Position numbers and translations under genes: made by a program. Of a stretch of 64,000 nucleotides of DNA, positions 25,336 through 34,139 are shown piece after piece. Origin of the DNA: Glaciecola siphonariae (GTDB lineage: Bacteria; Pseudomonadota; Gammaproteobacteria; Enterobacterales; Alteromonadaceae). Under the pieces are notes generated by a model. That model made no database searches, had not been told where the DNA came from, and worked only from the letters and a program-made list of their open reading frames with translations. Each line of letters begins with the position of its first letter. The first letter of the stretch is position 1. The stretch covers positions 186,001-250,000 of the forward strand of contig NZ_JBHSGU010000002.1 in NCBI RefSeq assembly GCF_042652645.1, in the 5' to 3' direction.

Positions 25336-26226
25336 CTATTGAAATCTACTGAATAAAAACTCAATAAACAAAGATACTTGTTTGGGGGCGTAAGCTCTGC
25401 TTGGTTGCATGACCCAGATTGAAGTATGGCGATTATCACCTGACGCATCATAATTAGGAAGGACGTGGAGCAGCTTCCCGTTTTCGATATCATTCAGTAC
25501 TGTCCAATCTGCCAAAAGTCCGATCCCCATGCTGTTAAGAACAAAATTTCGTATCATGCCGGCATTCGTTACTTGAATCTTTGGTTTAATCAACACGCTC
25601 TTAGTAGAACTCCCTTCTGAAAAATGCCATTGTTTGTTGAAATCTGAATAGTTAAAAGTGATTAGATGATGGTATTCTAAATCTTCAGGACTCATTATAT
25701 CCCCCATTTTTTTTATATAATTTGGACTAGCGACCAAGAAGTACCTTACATCTAAAAGTTTTCTTGCGACAAGATTGCTATCGGGCAAATTTCCATGTCG
25801 AATGGCGACATCAATCTGATTTTCAATCAGGTTTAAGCGAGTATCAGACAATGTTAAATCTAATTCCACTTTCGGGTAGCGTTCACAAAACGATGTGAAT
25901 ATATCTGTTAAAGCGTGCTGAGCAAAAGTAGTTGATGCACTAATTCTTAGAGGCCCAGAAACAAGTTCACCACCAAATTTCATTGAATGATGAAGCTTAT
26001 CCATTTCTTCTATAAGAGGGAAAACCCTTTGATAATAGTCAATACCAGCTTGCGTAGGTTTAAGGACCCGCGTGCTTCTGTGAAATAGTCTGGTGCTTAA
26101 GGAATCTTCTAGGTTAGCGATTGCCCTAGACACAGACGATGGTGACATATCAAGTTGCTTCGCAACTGCAGCAAAGCTCGCGTTTCGAAAAACAAGTAGA
26201 AAAAGCTTCTGTGATTCAATATTCAT
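25336..26226 (-). CDS. LysR-family transcriptional regulator
   Basis: This 296-residue protein has the usual length and layout: an N-terminal winged helix-turn-helix (FAAVAKQLDMSPSSVSRAIANLEDSLSTRLFHRSTR, ~13-48), a linker helix, and a periplasmic-binding-like effector domain (~90-290) with GPLRISAS and DVAIRHGNLPDSNLVARKLL. It is of the CrgA/AaeR-like group that often controls divergent redox or aromatic-stress genes. It is divergent from the azoreductase operon 99 bp away, and a strong inverted repeat covers its own start codon, so autoregulation together with control of the operon is the likely scheme. Confidence 0.93.
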   Translation of the reverse strand: MNIESQKLFLLVFRNASFAAVAKQLDMSPSSVSRAIANLEDSLSTRLFHRSTRVLKPTQAGIDYYQRVFPLIEEMDKLHHSMKFGGELVSGPLRISASTTFAQHALTDIFTSFCERYPKVELDLTLSDTRLNLIENQIDVAIRHGNLPDSNLVARKLLDVRYFLVASPNYIKKMGDIMSPEDLEYHHLITFNYSDFNKQWHFSEGSSTKSVLIKPKIQVTNAGMIRNFVLNSMGIGLLADWTVLNDIENGKLLHVLPNYDASGDNRHTSIWVMQPSRAYAPKQVSLFIEFLFSRFQ

Positions 26227-26251
26227 TCGTGCATTTTACGCACTAATGAAT
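26221..26251. promoter_or_regulatory. Inverted repeat, candidate LysR operator
   Basis: ATTCATTCGTGC and GCACTAATGAAT form 12-bp arms, 11 of 12 complementary, separated by 7 bp. The repeat overlaps the ATG of the LysR gene and lies about 75 bp from the azoreductase start. Size and symmetry suit a LysR-type recognition site. Confidence 0.6.
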
Positions 26252-26325
26252 TGCTTTCAAGCCTATTTATCCTCACTCATTGCATCATTAATATAATCAA
26301 CGAGCTAATTCAATAAGGATTTACT

Positions 26326-26958
26326 ATGTCATATATACTTCGAATTGATGCCAGTCCTCGACATGATGATTCGCATTCTAGACAGTTAGCCGATGTTATT
26401 ATTCAAAACCTGAGGCTAAAACATACCAGTATAGATGTTAAGCAGCGAGATATTTACTTAAATCCTATCGAGCACATATCAAACGATACAATTAATGGTT
26501 TCTTTTCTTCACCCGAACAGCTAACAAAAGATTTACTGGAGGCGACCCGCCTATCAGATGAACTAATAGCAGAATTGAAGGGAGCCCAGATTATTATAAT
26601 TAGTTCGCCGCTTTACAACTTCTCAATTCCTTCCGGCCTTAAAGCTTGGATTGATCAAATTGTTCGCATTAATCAGACCTTTTCATATGACGAAACGGGC
26701 TTTAGCGGTTCAGTTGATGTGCCAGAGGCTTATCTTGCATTGTCATACGGTGCAGAAGGTTATGCGCCAGGAGGAGCACTAGCATCAATGAATTTCTTGG
26801 AGCCCTATCTTGTATCCTTGTTAGGATTTTTAGGCATTAAACAGACACATACCTTTAGGATTGAGGGAACAAGTGGTGATGCTGTAACCCTTTCAAATAA
26901 CAAACAAATCATCACTAAACTCATCAAAGAAAACATTGTAGGAGTCAAAAACTCATGA
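26326..26958 (+). CDS. azoR: FMN-dependent NADH-azoreductase (AzoR-type)
   Basis: This 210-residue flavodoxin-like enzyme uses NADH and FMN to reduce quinones and azo bonds by two-electron transfer in the cytoplasm. Family marks are the RIDASPRHDDSHSRQLAD phosphate-binding start, ISSPLYNFSIPSGLKAWIDQIVR (the P.YNF..P..LK.W.D motif, ~95-120), FSY at 127-129, and the ASYG-like LSYGAEGY. The start ATG follows AAGGAT. It overlaps the SDR gene by 4 bp and heads a three-gene operon opposite a LysR regulator, the common setting for quinone or electrophile stress response. Confidence 0.92.
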   Translation: MSYILRIDASPRHDDSHSRQLADVIIQNLRLKHTSIDVKQRDIYLNPIEHISNDTINGFFSSPEQLTKDLLEATRLSDELIAELKGAQIIIISSPLYNFSIPSGLKAWIDQIVRINQTFSYDETGFSGSVDVPEAYLALSYGAEGYAPGGALASMNFLEPYLVSLLGFLGIKQTHTFRIEGTSGDAVTLSNNKQIITKLIKENIVGVKNS

Positions 26959-27734
26959 TACATAATTTTGAAAATAAGACCGTTGTAATATTTGGTGCAA
27001 GTCAAGGAATTGGCTTGGCGAGCGCGCACAAGTTTTGTGAATACGGAGCTCATGTCTTTCTGGCTGCGAGATCATTGAGTGTTATTGAAAAAGAAGCAAA
27101 TAGACTCACAAATTTGGGATACAAAGCCTCAGCACTAAGCTGCGATATTAGCCAATTCAAGTCCGTTGAGGCGTGTATAGAGGAGGCAACGAAAAATAGT
27201 AATTTAGATTTTGTTATTAACAGTGCAGGTACGATAGACCCGCTTTCTACCTTGATTGATAGCGATCCAGCGGCGTGGGCGCATGCCGTAGATGTGAATG
27301 TTAAAGGAGCATATCATGCCATTAGAGCCAGCGCACCAGTGATGCGTAGTCAAGGATTTGGAACTATTGTGAGCTTGAGCTCTGGCGCAGCTAATAGCGT
27401 TTTAGAAGGTTGGAGTCATTATTGCTCAACAAAAGCCGCAGCGAAAAAGCTCACGGAAGTTGCAAACAAAGAACTAAGCCAATACAACATCAATGTTATT
27501 GGTTTATCTCCGGGGACGGTCGCCACTAAAATGATGGCAAAAATACGGGATGCCAAAATCAATGTGGTAAGCAATTTAGATTGGTCGGCACATATTTCAC
27601 CAGAAGCGGTAGCCATAGCGCTTGCATATTTGTGCGGTCCTGATGGTAAGAAATTTGCCGGAACAGACTTTTCTCTAAAAACTGAGGAAGGTAAAAACCT
27701 TGTAGGCTTAAATAAATTGGGAGCAATAGAATGA
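26955..27734 (+). CDS. Short-chain dehydrogenase/reductase
   Basis: This 259-residue protein has the classical SDR layout: nucleotide-binding GASQGIGLA (~14-22), NSAG (~91-94), the catalytic serine in SLSSGA (~139) and the YCSTK active site (Y..., YxxxK, ~156-160). The arginine after the second strand (ARS) suggests NADP(H) use, by family knowledge. The substrate is not predictable. It is coupled to both neighbours by 4-bp overlaps, so it should be made with the azoreductase and the GlcG-like protein. Confidence 0.92.
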   Translation: MIHNFENKTVVIFGASQGIGLASAHKFCEYGAHVFLAARSLSVIEKEANRLTNLGYKASALSCDISQFKSVEACIEEATKNSNLDFVINSAGTIDPLSTLIDSDPAAWAHAVDVNVKGAYHAIRASAPVMRSQGFGTIVSLSSGAANSVLEGWSHYCSTKAAAKKLTEVANKELSQYNINVIGLSPGTVATKMMAKIRDAKINVVSNLDWSAHISPEAVAIALAYLCGPDGKKFAGTDFSLKTEEGKNLVGLNKLGAIE

Positions 27735-28240
27735 ACAACATAGTAAGAACCACGGTTATCCCCGTATTTTTAGGAATGTTTGCGGCCCAAAGCCTCGCAC
27801 AAAAGCGTGACTTTCTTAGCCTTGAAGCTGCTCAGGCAGGAATTGCTGACTGCATTTTGTATGCTCAGCAAAACAATTTGAAATTCGCGATAGCAGTTTT
27901 GGATAGAGGAGGGAATACAGTAGCTTTCGCTAGAATGGATGATGTCTATCAAAAACAAGCTGAACTAGCCGTAATTAAAGCTGAGACAGCATCAACAACA
28001 CCATTGAGCACTAAACAAATTAAGGATGCTGTGTCGAACAATCCGAGTTATCGTGGGTTAGCATTTGTCCCTGGAGTATCTACCGTTGAGGGGGGTGTCC
28101 CAATTCGTTTAACTTCGGGATACTCCGTCGGCGGTGTTGGAGTTTCTGGTTCTACCCCTGAGCTAGATGGGGTATGCGCTACTCGGGCAGCATCTGCTAT
28201 ATCAGAAAGATTACAAGTACCAAAATTATCGCAAAAATAA
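27731..28240 (+). CDS. Exported GlcG/HbpS-type protein (DUF336 family)
   Basis: This 169-residue protein has a signal peptide (cleavage near SLAQ) followed by one GlcG/HbpS domain: FLSLEAAQAGIADCILYAQQ, KFAIAVLDRGGNTVAFARMDD, AELAVIKAETA, then GGVPIRLTSGYSVGGVGVSGSTPELDGVCA near the end. The final glycine-rich block is the family hallmark. Members bind haem or corrin-like ligands in some cases or sit in operons for small-molecule oxidation. It is the last gene of the azoR operon, and the combination of two cytoplasmic oxidoreductases with an exported ligand-binding protein suggests detoxification of a redox-active compound. Confidence 0.88.
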   Translation: MNNIVRTTVIPVFLGMFAAQSLAQKRDFLSLEAAQAGIADCILYAQQNNLKFAIAVLDRGGNTVAFARMDDVYQKQAELAVIKAETASTTPLSTKQIKDAVSNNPSYRGLAFVPGVSTVEGGVPIRLTSGYSVGGVGVSGSTPELDGVCATRAASAISERLQVPKLSQK

Positions 28241-28982
28241 ACGCCTAGCCACTGTCGCTATATCGCGCCGATTTCAACAGTAGTAGAGGGTGCTGTTGCT
28301 CTGCACCCATTTAAACTAAATATACCGCAGTATATTTGTAGACATGGCAGATCAAGGGGCGATGAATTATTATGTCGGTAGACTTAGCCCGTATGCTGTT
28401 AACAAGAGATAATAGATGGAAGAGTTCACGCTATCTTACACCGCGCAGTTGCTTGATACCGCGCCCAAACTTGTCTTACTTGGACTGTTATGCCAATTTT
28501 GCGACTGTGTTTTCAGTGTTTGACCGAGCTTTTGGAACCTATCGCGTTCCGGGACAATGTACGGTAGCCCTTGGTGTAAACGGCGTCAGTCAAACGAGTT
28601 TACTTAAGCAGTTGATTCATCCATTTAAATTAAGTTCTTACAAAAGCCACAAGGCAAAAAAAGAGCCTGAGGGTGGGTTAAATCATCTAAATACTTCACA
28701 ATAAAACGCCACCGTTCACGGACGCTTTGTTCGCAGTTTGTTTGGCTCAAAGGGCAGCCCAAACGCCTTTGGCATTTAATTATTATTTACTCATCAAAAA
28801 CGATAGACGAAACTTGAATTAGGTGATAAAAGCTTCCGCGAAATCGCTTTCCTCTTTGTGGGCGATTAATTGCTGCGCCAATTGTGGCCTTATCTTTCAA
28901 AAGATATACTCCAAAGCCCGCGGTTTATGGCTATCACGGCCCAACATTTCATTACGATGATTATCGACTCACAACAACCCTT
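28241..28982. other. Long intergenic region
   Basis: No gene can be supported in this 740-bp stretch. An open frame of 110 codons at 28372-28704 has no recognisable domain and unusual composition, and may be chance or the remains of a gene. The decarboxylase that follows could be extended in frame to 28884 through a TTG, but that would add an unusual N terminus. Confidence 0.4.
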
Positions 28983-30146
28983 ATGAATATTGATATTTCT
29001 CGCTTTTATGCGCCAGACTCTTTCGCCAAAATTAAAGACTTTGCAAGTGAACTTGAAACTCCTTGTTTGGTTATTGACACTGATGTGGTTAACAAACAGT
29101 ACACTGAACTTAGCTCGCATTTTCCTGACGCGAAAATCTATTATGCGGTAAAAGCAAACCCAGAAAAGCCCGTGCTTGAGCTACTCAATCAGAAGCGCTC
29201 TAACTTTGACATTGCGTCGACCTATGAACTAGAGAGAGTATTGGCAGTTGGGGTGACACCCGAGCGTATCAGCTTTGGCAATACCATTAAAAAGCGAAAA
29301 GATATCGCATATTTTTACGAAAAGGGTATTCGTTTATACGCGACTGATTCAAAGGCTGACTTACGAAATATTGCTGAATTTGCGCCGGGTTCGAAGGTGT
29401 ATGTACGGATATTAACAGAGGGCAGTCAAACGGCAGACTGGCCGCTGTCTCGAAAGTTTGGATGCCAGAACGACATGGCGATAGACCTCATGATATTGGC
29501 CAAAGAGCTGGGCTTAGTGCCTTACGGCGTATCATTTCATGTGGGCTCACAGCAGCGCGATATAGGTGCATGGGACTCGGCGATTTCAAAAGTGAGTCAT
29601 ATCTTTAAACGTTTGCAAGACGAACATGATATTACCTTGAAAATGATGAATATGGGGGGCGGATTTCCTGCAAATTACTCGTCTCATACCCAATCGCTTG
29701 ACGTGTATGCAGCGCAAATAACACATTTTCTTGAGGCGAATTTTAAAGACGACATGCCAGAGATTTTTCTTGAGCCAGGTCGGTCTTTAGTAGCACCGGC
29801 AGGCATGTTAATAAGTGAAGTGGTGCTGATTTCACGCAAAGATAAATTTGCTCTACATCGTTGGGTCTACACAGATGTTGGAAAATTTTCAGGCCTAGCG
29901 GAAACCTTAGACGAATCCATAAAATACACCATTTATTGTGACAAAGACGGTGAAGAAGAAGGCGCTGTCATTGCCGGCCCAACATGCGACAGTGCCGACA
30001 TCATGTACGAAAATTATAAACCTATGTTGCCCTTGACCTTAGACATTGGTGATAGGCTTTATTGGTTCTCAACGGGGGCTTATACCGCCACCTATAGCGC
30101 GATAGAATTCAATGGCTTCCCACCGCTGAGAACCTACTGCATATAA
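28983..30146 (+). CDS. Type III PLP-dependent decarboxylase (ornithine/lysine decarboxylase-like)
   Basis: This 387-residue enzyme has the alanine-racemase-like fold of eukaryotic-type ornithine decarboxylases. The PLP lysine is in YYAVKANP (~residue 51), FDIASTYELE follows, HVGSQ is at ~180, the phosphate-binding GGGFP at ~225, EPGRSLVA at ~260 and the catalytic cysteine in GPTCDSAD at ~345. The likely reaction is decarboxylation of ornithine (or lysine) to putrescine (or cadaverine). The start MNIDISRFY at 28983 fits homologue length; no good ribosome site is seen. It stands alone, convergent with the epimerase gene. Confidence 0.88.
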   Translation: MNIDISRFYAPDSFAKIKDFASELETPCLVIDTDVVNKQYTELSSHFPDAKIYYAVKANPEKPVLELLNQKRSNFDIASTYELERVLAVGVTPERISFGNTIKKRKDIAYFYEKGIRLYATDSKADLRNIAEFAPGSKVYVRILTEGSQTADWPLSRKFGCQNDMAIDLMILAKELGLVPYGVSFHVGSQQRDIGAWDSAISKVSHIFKRLQDEHDITLKMMNMGGGFPANYSSHTQSLDVYAAQITHFLEANFKDDMPEIFLEPGRSLVAPAGMLISEVVLISRKDKFALHRWVYTDVGKFSGLAETLDESIKYTIYCDKDGEEEGAVIAGPTCDSADIMYENYKPMLPLTLDIGDRLYWFSTGAYTATYSAIEFNGFPPLRTYCI

Positions 30147-30184
30147 TCGTCGTTTTTGTGAGTTGTGCGTTGAGGTGTTAAACC

Positions 30185-31075
30185 TCAGCGCAGGTCTAAT
30201 GCCGCTAGTGCATCTACCAATACTGGAAAGGAAAAATGGAAACCTGCTGATTCTAGTCGCATCGGCAGGACCTTTTGACCATAAATTACTAAGTCAGAAG
30301 ATTCACCCATGAGCAATTTGACTGCAAAAGTGGGGGTGGTAAATATGCAAGGTCGGTCTAGCCGTTTACAGAGCTTATGCGCAAAAAATGCATTGCTTGC
30401 CGGCTTTGGTGACGTTAAGTTGAAGGGGCCTGAGCATTGTTCGCTTTCAATTAAAAATTCTATTGCGCGGACCATGTCTTCTATATGTATCCATGACATA
30501 AACTGTTTGCCATCGCCAATGGGGCCGCCAAGTCCTAGTCTAAAAGGCATGAGCATCTTCGAAAGCGCCCCACCGTCATCAGCGAGCACTACGCCTGTGC
30601 GTAAAATGCAGGTGCGCGTATTGGCTTGATTCGCAATATCTTCCCACTTAACGCAAACTTCGCGGCTAAACTCATCATGAAACTGCGAGAAATCTTCGGT
30701 AATAGGGGTATCACCCTGTCGCCCGTAAAAGCCAATGGCAGAACCACTGATAAACACATCGGGTGCGTTTTCCGCTGCGTTGATTAAACGGACGAGGCGT
30801 TCGGTGATAGTCCAGCGTGACTGGCATATCCGTTCTTTTTGAGCGTCGCTCCAACGTTTATCAGCAATCGGTTCACCGGCGAGGTTAACGATAATATCGT
30901 AGTCGTTAACATCATCGAGCTCATCAAGCGTAAACGCCTTAACAGAATCGCCAAGTAAGCGCTGAGCGCGTTTCGGATCGCGGCTGATTACCCTTATGTC
31001 GTAATGCTCTTTGTGTTTAGCAATAAAGTGGCGTCCAATCAGGCCTGTACCACCGGTCAGCAGCATGCGTTTCAT
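30185..31075 (-). CDS. TIGR01777 family sugar-epimerase-like protein (YfcH-type)
   Basis: This 296-residue protein of the extended SDR class has nucleotide-binding GGTGLIGRHF at the N terminus, NLAGEPIADKRWSDAQK (the family signature, ~67-83), SGSAIGFYG (~110) and a C-terminal LLMGESSDLVIYGQKVLPMRL, all as in TIGR01777/DUF1731 proteins such as E. coli YfcH. The enzymatic role is not known. It lies 5 bp downstream of folX, and the folX-yfcH pairing is also present in E. coli. Confidence 0.9.
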   Translation of the reverse strand: MKRMLLTGGTGLIGRHFIAKHKEHYDIRVISRDPKRAQRLLGDSVKAFTLDELDDVNDYDIIVNLAGEPIADKRWSDAQKERICQSRWTITERLVRLINAAENAPDVFISGSAIGFYGRQGDTPITEDFSQFHDEFSREVCVKWEDIANQANTRTCILRTGVVLADDGGALSKMLMPFRLGLGGPIGDGKQFMSWIHIEDMVRAIEFLIESEQCSGPFNLTSPKPASNAFFAHKLCKRLDRPCIFTTPTFAVKLLMGESSDLVIYGQKVLPMRLESAGFHFSFPVLVDALAALDLR

Positions 31076-31080
31076 TGGTC

Positions 31081-31446
31081 TTAGTCCTTAGTGCAGGATA
31101 TAGCGAGCGACACAGAGTCAGAAAATCGAAGTGCGTGCGGTTTATCTACCTCAGCCTCTGCTGAAATTACCCATGGATGATCGGCGGCAATAGCAAGCAC
31201 GTCAGCGGTGAGTTTTTCTAATAGTGAAAACCGATTGTCTTCAACTAGTCGAATAATGGCTTTGGTAATCGTTTTGTAGTTTAGCGCGTCGTCCATGTTG
31301 TCAGTGTCGGTTGCTTTTTTCGCATCGTACTGGATGGTTATGTTGATCACGACGTCTTGTTGGTTTTTAATTTCGTCCTCATTGATACCAATGTACGTGC
31401 GCAAACGAAGATTCTTGATGCGAATTGTGGCAAGATTTAAATTCAT
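31081..31446 (-). CDS. folX: Dihydroneopterin triphosphate 2'-epimerase
   Basis: This 121-residue member of the dihydroneopterin aldolase family shows IRIKNLRLRTYIGINEDEIKNQQDVVINI at the N terminus and ALNYKTITKAI in the middle. FolX converts dihydroneopterin triphosphate to its monapterin epimer, leading to tetrahydromonapterin. The distinction from the aldolase FolB rests on the neighbour (YfcH-type epimerase) and on the wording of the first 40 residues, so I am fairly but not completely sure. Confidence 0.88.
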   Translation of the reverse strand: MNLNLATIRIKNLRLRTYIGINEDEIKNQQDVVINITIQYDAKKATDTDNMDDALNYKTITKAIIRLVEDNRFSLLEKLTADVLAIAADHPWVISAEAEVDKPHALRFSDSVSLAISCTKD

Positions 31447-31541
31447 TGAGATACTACTTCCTTATTAGATTGTTGTTGCTCATACTTGTGTTTATTAACT
31501 ATTGACCACTAAATACCGGATTAAACTTATGGACCTAACAA

Positions 31542-32681
31542 ATGGAACTGCATAAATCGCCAACCTCTAAAGTACTCATGGTCATGGCTGCAGTGGTCAT
31601 TGTGCTTGCGGGCGTGAAAGCGGCAAGCGTTATTGTTATTCCTTTATTGCTCTCTGCCTTTATCGCCATAGCGGTAAGTCCGATTATTAACTGGTCTGCC
31701 CAATATCGCGTGCCGCGCTGGCTGTCTATTAGTTTAGTTATACTGACTTTGGTGATAATTGGTTTCATGCTGGCTAGCTTAATTACGCAATCGCTCGCTG
31801 AATTTAGACAAAATATGCCGGTGTATCGCGACCAGCTATCTGGCGAGTTTGCTTGGGTTGTTGAAAAGTTGGCTCAATTCAATATTCATATTAATCAAGA
31901 GCTAATTCGCTCTCATCTTGACCCTGGCGTGGCAATGTCTGTAGCAACTAATTTTATTACCGGCATGGGCACAATCTTATCCAATGTCTTTTTGATACTA
32001 CTAACTGTGCTCTTCATGCTGTTTGAGGCAGATAGCATGCCGCGCCGAGCTCATGTTGCGATGGCCGACCCAGACATGCGACTTACGCATATTGACAAAT
32101 TTCTGACCTCGGTCAACCAATATCTCGTCATTAAAATGTTTGTTAGTATGGGCACGGGGATATTTATCGCCATTTGGCTTTATTTGCTTGGGGTAGACCA
32201 TTTTATGCTGTGGTCGGTGCTCGCATTTATGCTTAATTTTATCCCAAATATCGGTTCGATTATTGCTGCAATACCGGCAATACTCATGGCGTTTGTAGAG
32301 TTTGGCTTTGCAAAAGCAGGCCTTACTGGGCTTGGGTTTATCGTGGTTAATATGGTGATGGGCAATTTGGTTGAGCCAAGGTTCTTAGGCAGGGGTTTAG
32401 GCCTGTCTACCTTGGTGGTATTTATCTCATTAATTTTTTGGGGATGGTTGCTCGGAAGCGTCGGCATGCTGCTGTCTGTTCCTTTGACCATGGTGGTTAA
32501 AATTGCGATGGAATCTAGAGAAGAGACGAAATGGTTAGCCTTACTGCTATCATCCGACATTGAGCAAGATGCTTATGACCCGCAAGACAATGATCCGCAA
32601 GACAATGACCCACAATCAGGGCAGCCACAGCCTGCTGAAGACAAGATGTTTGATGCAGACTCGTCCAAACGAAGAGAATAG
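31542..32681 (+). CDS. AI-2E family transporter (TqsA/PerM-like)
   Basis: This 379-residue inner-membrane protein has about eight hydrophobic segments in the AI-2E layout: two near 12-70, one at ~140-160, and a long block between 195 and 320 with the conserved NFIPNIGSIIAAIPA (~226-240), NLVEPRFLGRGLGLSTLVVFISLIFWGWLLGSVGMLLSVPLT near the end. Family members have been linked to AI-2 export or to ion transport, and the cargo here is unknown. The C-terminal tail carries a DPQDN repeat with no counterpart in most homologues. Confidence 0.88.
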   Translation: MELHKSPTSKVLMVMAAVVIVLAGVKAASVIVIPLLLSAFIAIAVSPIINWSAQYRVPRWLSISLVILTLVIIGFMLASLITQSLAEFRQNMPVYRDQLSGEFAWVVEKLAQFNIHINQELIRSHLDPGVAMSVATNFITGMGTILSNVFLILLTVLFMLFEADSMPRRAHVAMADPDMRLTHIDKFLTSVNQYLVIKMFVSMGTGIFIAIWLYLLGVDHFMLWSVLAFMLNFIPNIGSIIAAIPAILMAFVEFGFAKAGLTGLGFIVVNMVMGNLVEPRFLGRGLGLSTLVVFISLIFWGWLLGSVGMLLSVPLTMVVKIAMESREETKWLALLLSSDIEQDAYDPQDNDPQDNDPQSGQPQPAEDKMFDADSSKRRE

Positions 32682-32727
32682 TGCGATGGTTACACTTAAA
32701 TGATCAGATTAAAATGATTACGTTCAA

Positions 32728-33714
32728 ATGCTAGGCAAGATAAGAGAGCGCTTAAGAGCCGGAACATTGCTAGACCGAGTGGTGTTCACGGTCGCTGCAC
32801 TGTCGTTTTTGGCCGTGTGTCCAATGTTGGTCGCGCGAATCATCGAGCGAAATTGGTTTATGGTTACGCTCGATGCAATATTACTCGTCATGTTTGCGTT
32901 TATTGCCGTAAACGTGATGCGTGGCCGATACTTAGATGTGTCGCGACGAATACTGGGCGTATTTATGGTGCTTGGCATGATCGGCACCACAACAATGGGA
33001 GACACAGGGAATGCGTATTGGCTCTATCCCGGCTTTATAGCGATATTTTTTATGTTTAGTCCCATTGTCGCATTGAGCATCGCTGTTTTGGTAAGTGTTA
33101 CTGTTTTTCCCTTTCTCTATGAGCGATTTGCTGCCACAAACTTATTTACCTTGTACGCTACCTTGCTCCCCACAGTACTCTTTATTTATTTTTTCTCAAA
33201 AGACTTACGCGCTCAACATAAAACCTTAAGCATGCAGGCAACGGAAGACTACCTCACGCAAACCGGAAATAGACGCGCCTTTAATGATGAAGCACAGTTG
33301 TGCATCGATGCTTTAAACAAGTCTAATGCCAGCAACGTGCTGATCCTCTTTGATATGGATCATTTTAAACGCCTAAATGACGCGCATGGCCACGTAACAG
33401 GGGATTCGGTGTTAAAAGACGTAAGCAATATCGTTCAGGGTTGCTTGCGCAGCACCGACAAGCTTTATCGTTTGGGAGGGGAAGAATTCGGTATTATTGT
33501 TAGGCATGCGCTGTTAAGCGACGCGCTCGGCATAGCCCAGAAAATACGCCAGTCGATAGACAATAATAAAAACGAACATCTACCTGACTATACTGTATCG
33601 TTTGGTATCGCTGAGCTTTTAAAAAATGAAAGCGTTGAAGATTGGATGTCGCGCGCCGACAAAGCCCTATATCAGTCTAAGCAGAACGGACGCGACCAAA
33701 TAAGCATCGCTTAA
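32728..33714 (+). CDS. Membrane-anchored diguanylate cyclase
   Basis: This 328-residue protein has six membrane helices in the first ~150 residues and a GGDEF domain (~165-328). The active-site motif is GGEEF (LYRLGGEEFGII, ~248-259), and the Mg-binding DMDHFKRLND (~210) is intact, so it should make cyclic di-GMP from two GTP. The usual inhibitory RxxD site upstream is not obvious. The membrane part resembles a simple sensory bundle; the signal is unknown. It lies 46 bp from the AI-2E gene, possibly in the same transcript. Confidence 0.9.
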   Translation: MLGKIRERLRAGTLLDRVVFTVAALSFLAVCPMLVARIIERNWFMVTLDAILLVMFAFIAVNVMRGRYLDVSRRILGVFMVLGMIGTTTMGDTGNAYWLYPGFIAIFFMFSPIVALSIAVLVSVTVFPFLYERFAATNLFTLYATLLPTVLFIYFFSKDLRAQHKTLSMQATEDYLTQTGNRRAFNDEAQLCIDALNKSNASNVLILFDMDHFKRLNDAHGHVTGDSVLKDVSNIVQGCLRSTDKLYRLGGEEFGIIVRHALLSDALGIAQKIRQSIDNNKNEHLPDYTVSFGIAELLKNESVEDWMSRADKALYQSKQNGRDQISIA

Positions 33715-33830
33715 CAGGCTTGTAGTTGCGTTATTTGTGCGTCATTAATACTTAAACTAGCTAAAATCGTCGGTTAGCGCTTAGCAGGCCGCGCCGTTGT
33801 AGTCTTTGGCGGCGCTACCGACTTAAGAAG

Positions 33831-34130
33831 TTACGGCAGTACTTTTTTGTAAGGTTTAACTACCACCTTTTCGTATACGTCGGCTTTCGCATAAGGGTCT
33901 TCGCTGGCCCATGCTTTGGCCTGTTCTAAAGAGGTAAATTCTGCCACTACTAACGAACCGCTAAAGCCAGCAGGGCCTGGGTCTTCTGCATCAATTGCTG
34001 GGTTAGGCCCTGCAATTAATAAGCGGCCCTCATCTTTTAGGATGTTAAGGCGTGCTAAATGTTCTGGCCGCGCTGCCATTCGCCGCGACAAAGAATCGCT
34101 TTTGTCTTCGCTATAAATCATATAATACAT
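33831..34130 (-). CDS. YciI family protein
   Basis: This 99-residue ferredoxin-like protein has MYYMIYSEDKSDSLSRR..RPEHLARL at the start, GRLLIAGPNPAID (conserved Asp/Gly turn) in the middle and SLEQAKAWASEDPYAKADVYEKVVVKPYKKVLP at the end. YciI proteins bind a small ligand in a conserved His-Asp pocket, and no biochemical role is firmly known. It is the last gene of the trp transcription unit, 9 bp downstream of trpA, as in several related genomes. Confidence 0.88.
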   Translation of the reverse strand: MYYMIYSEDKSDSLSRRMAARPEHLARLNILKDEGRLLIAGPNPAIDAEDPGPAGFSGSLVVAEFTSLEQAKAWASEDPYAKADVYEKVVVKPYKKVLP

Positions 34131-34139
34131 GAGTGTTCC

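Noticed and set aside
28372..28704. 110-codon open frame before the decarboxylase
   Set aside because: No family wording and no ribosome site; kept only as a remark in the intergenic entry.
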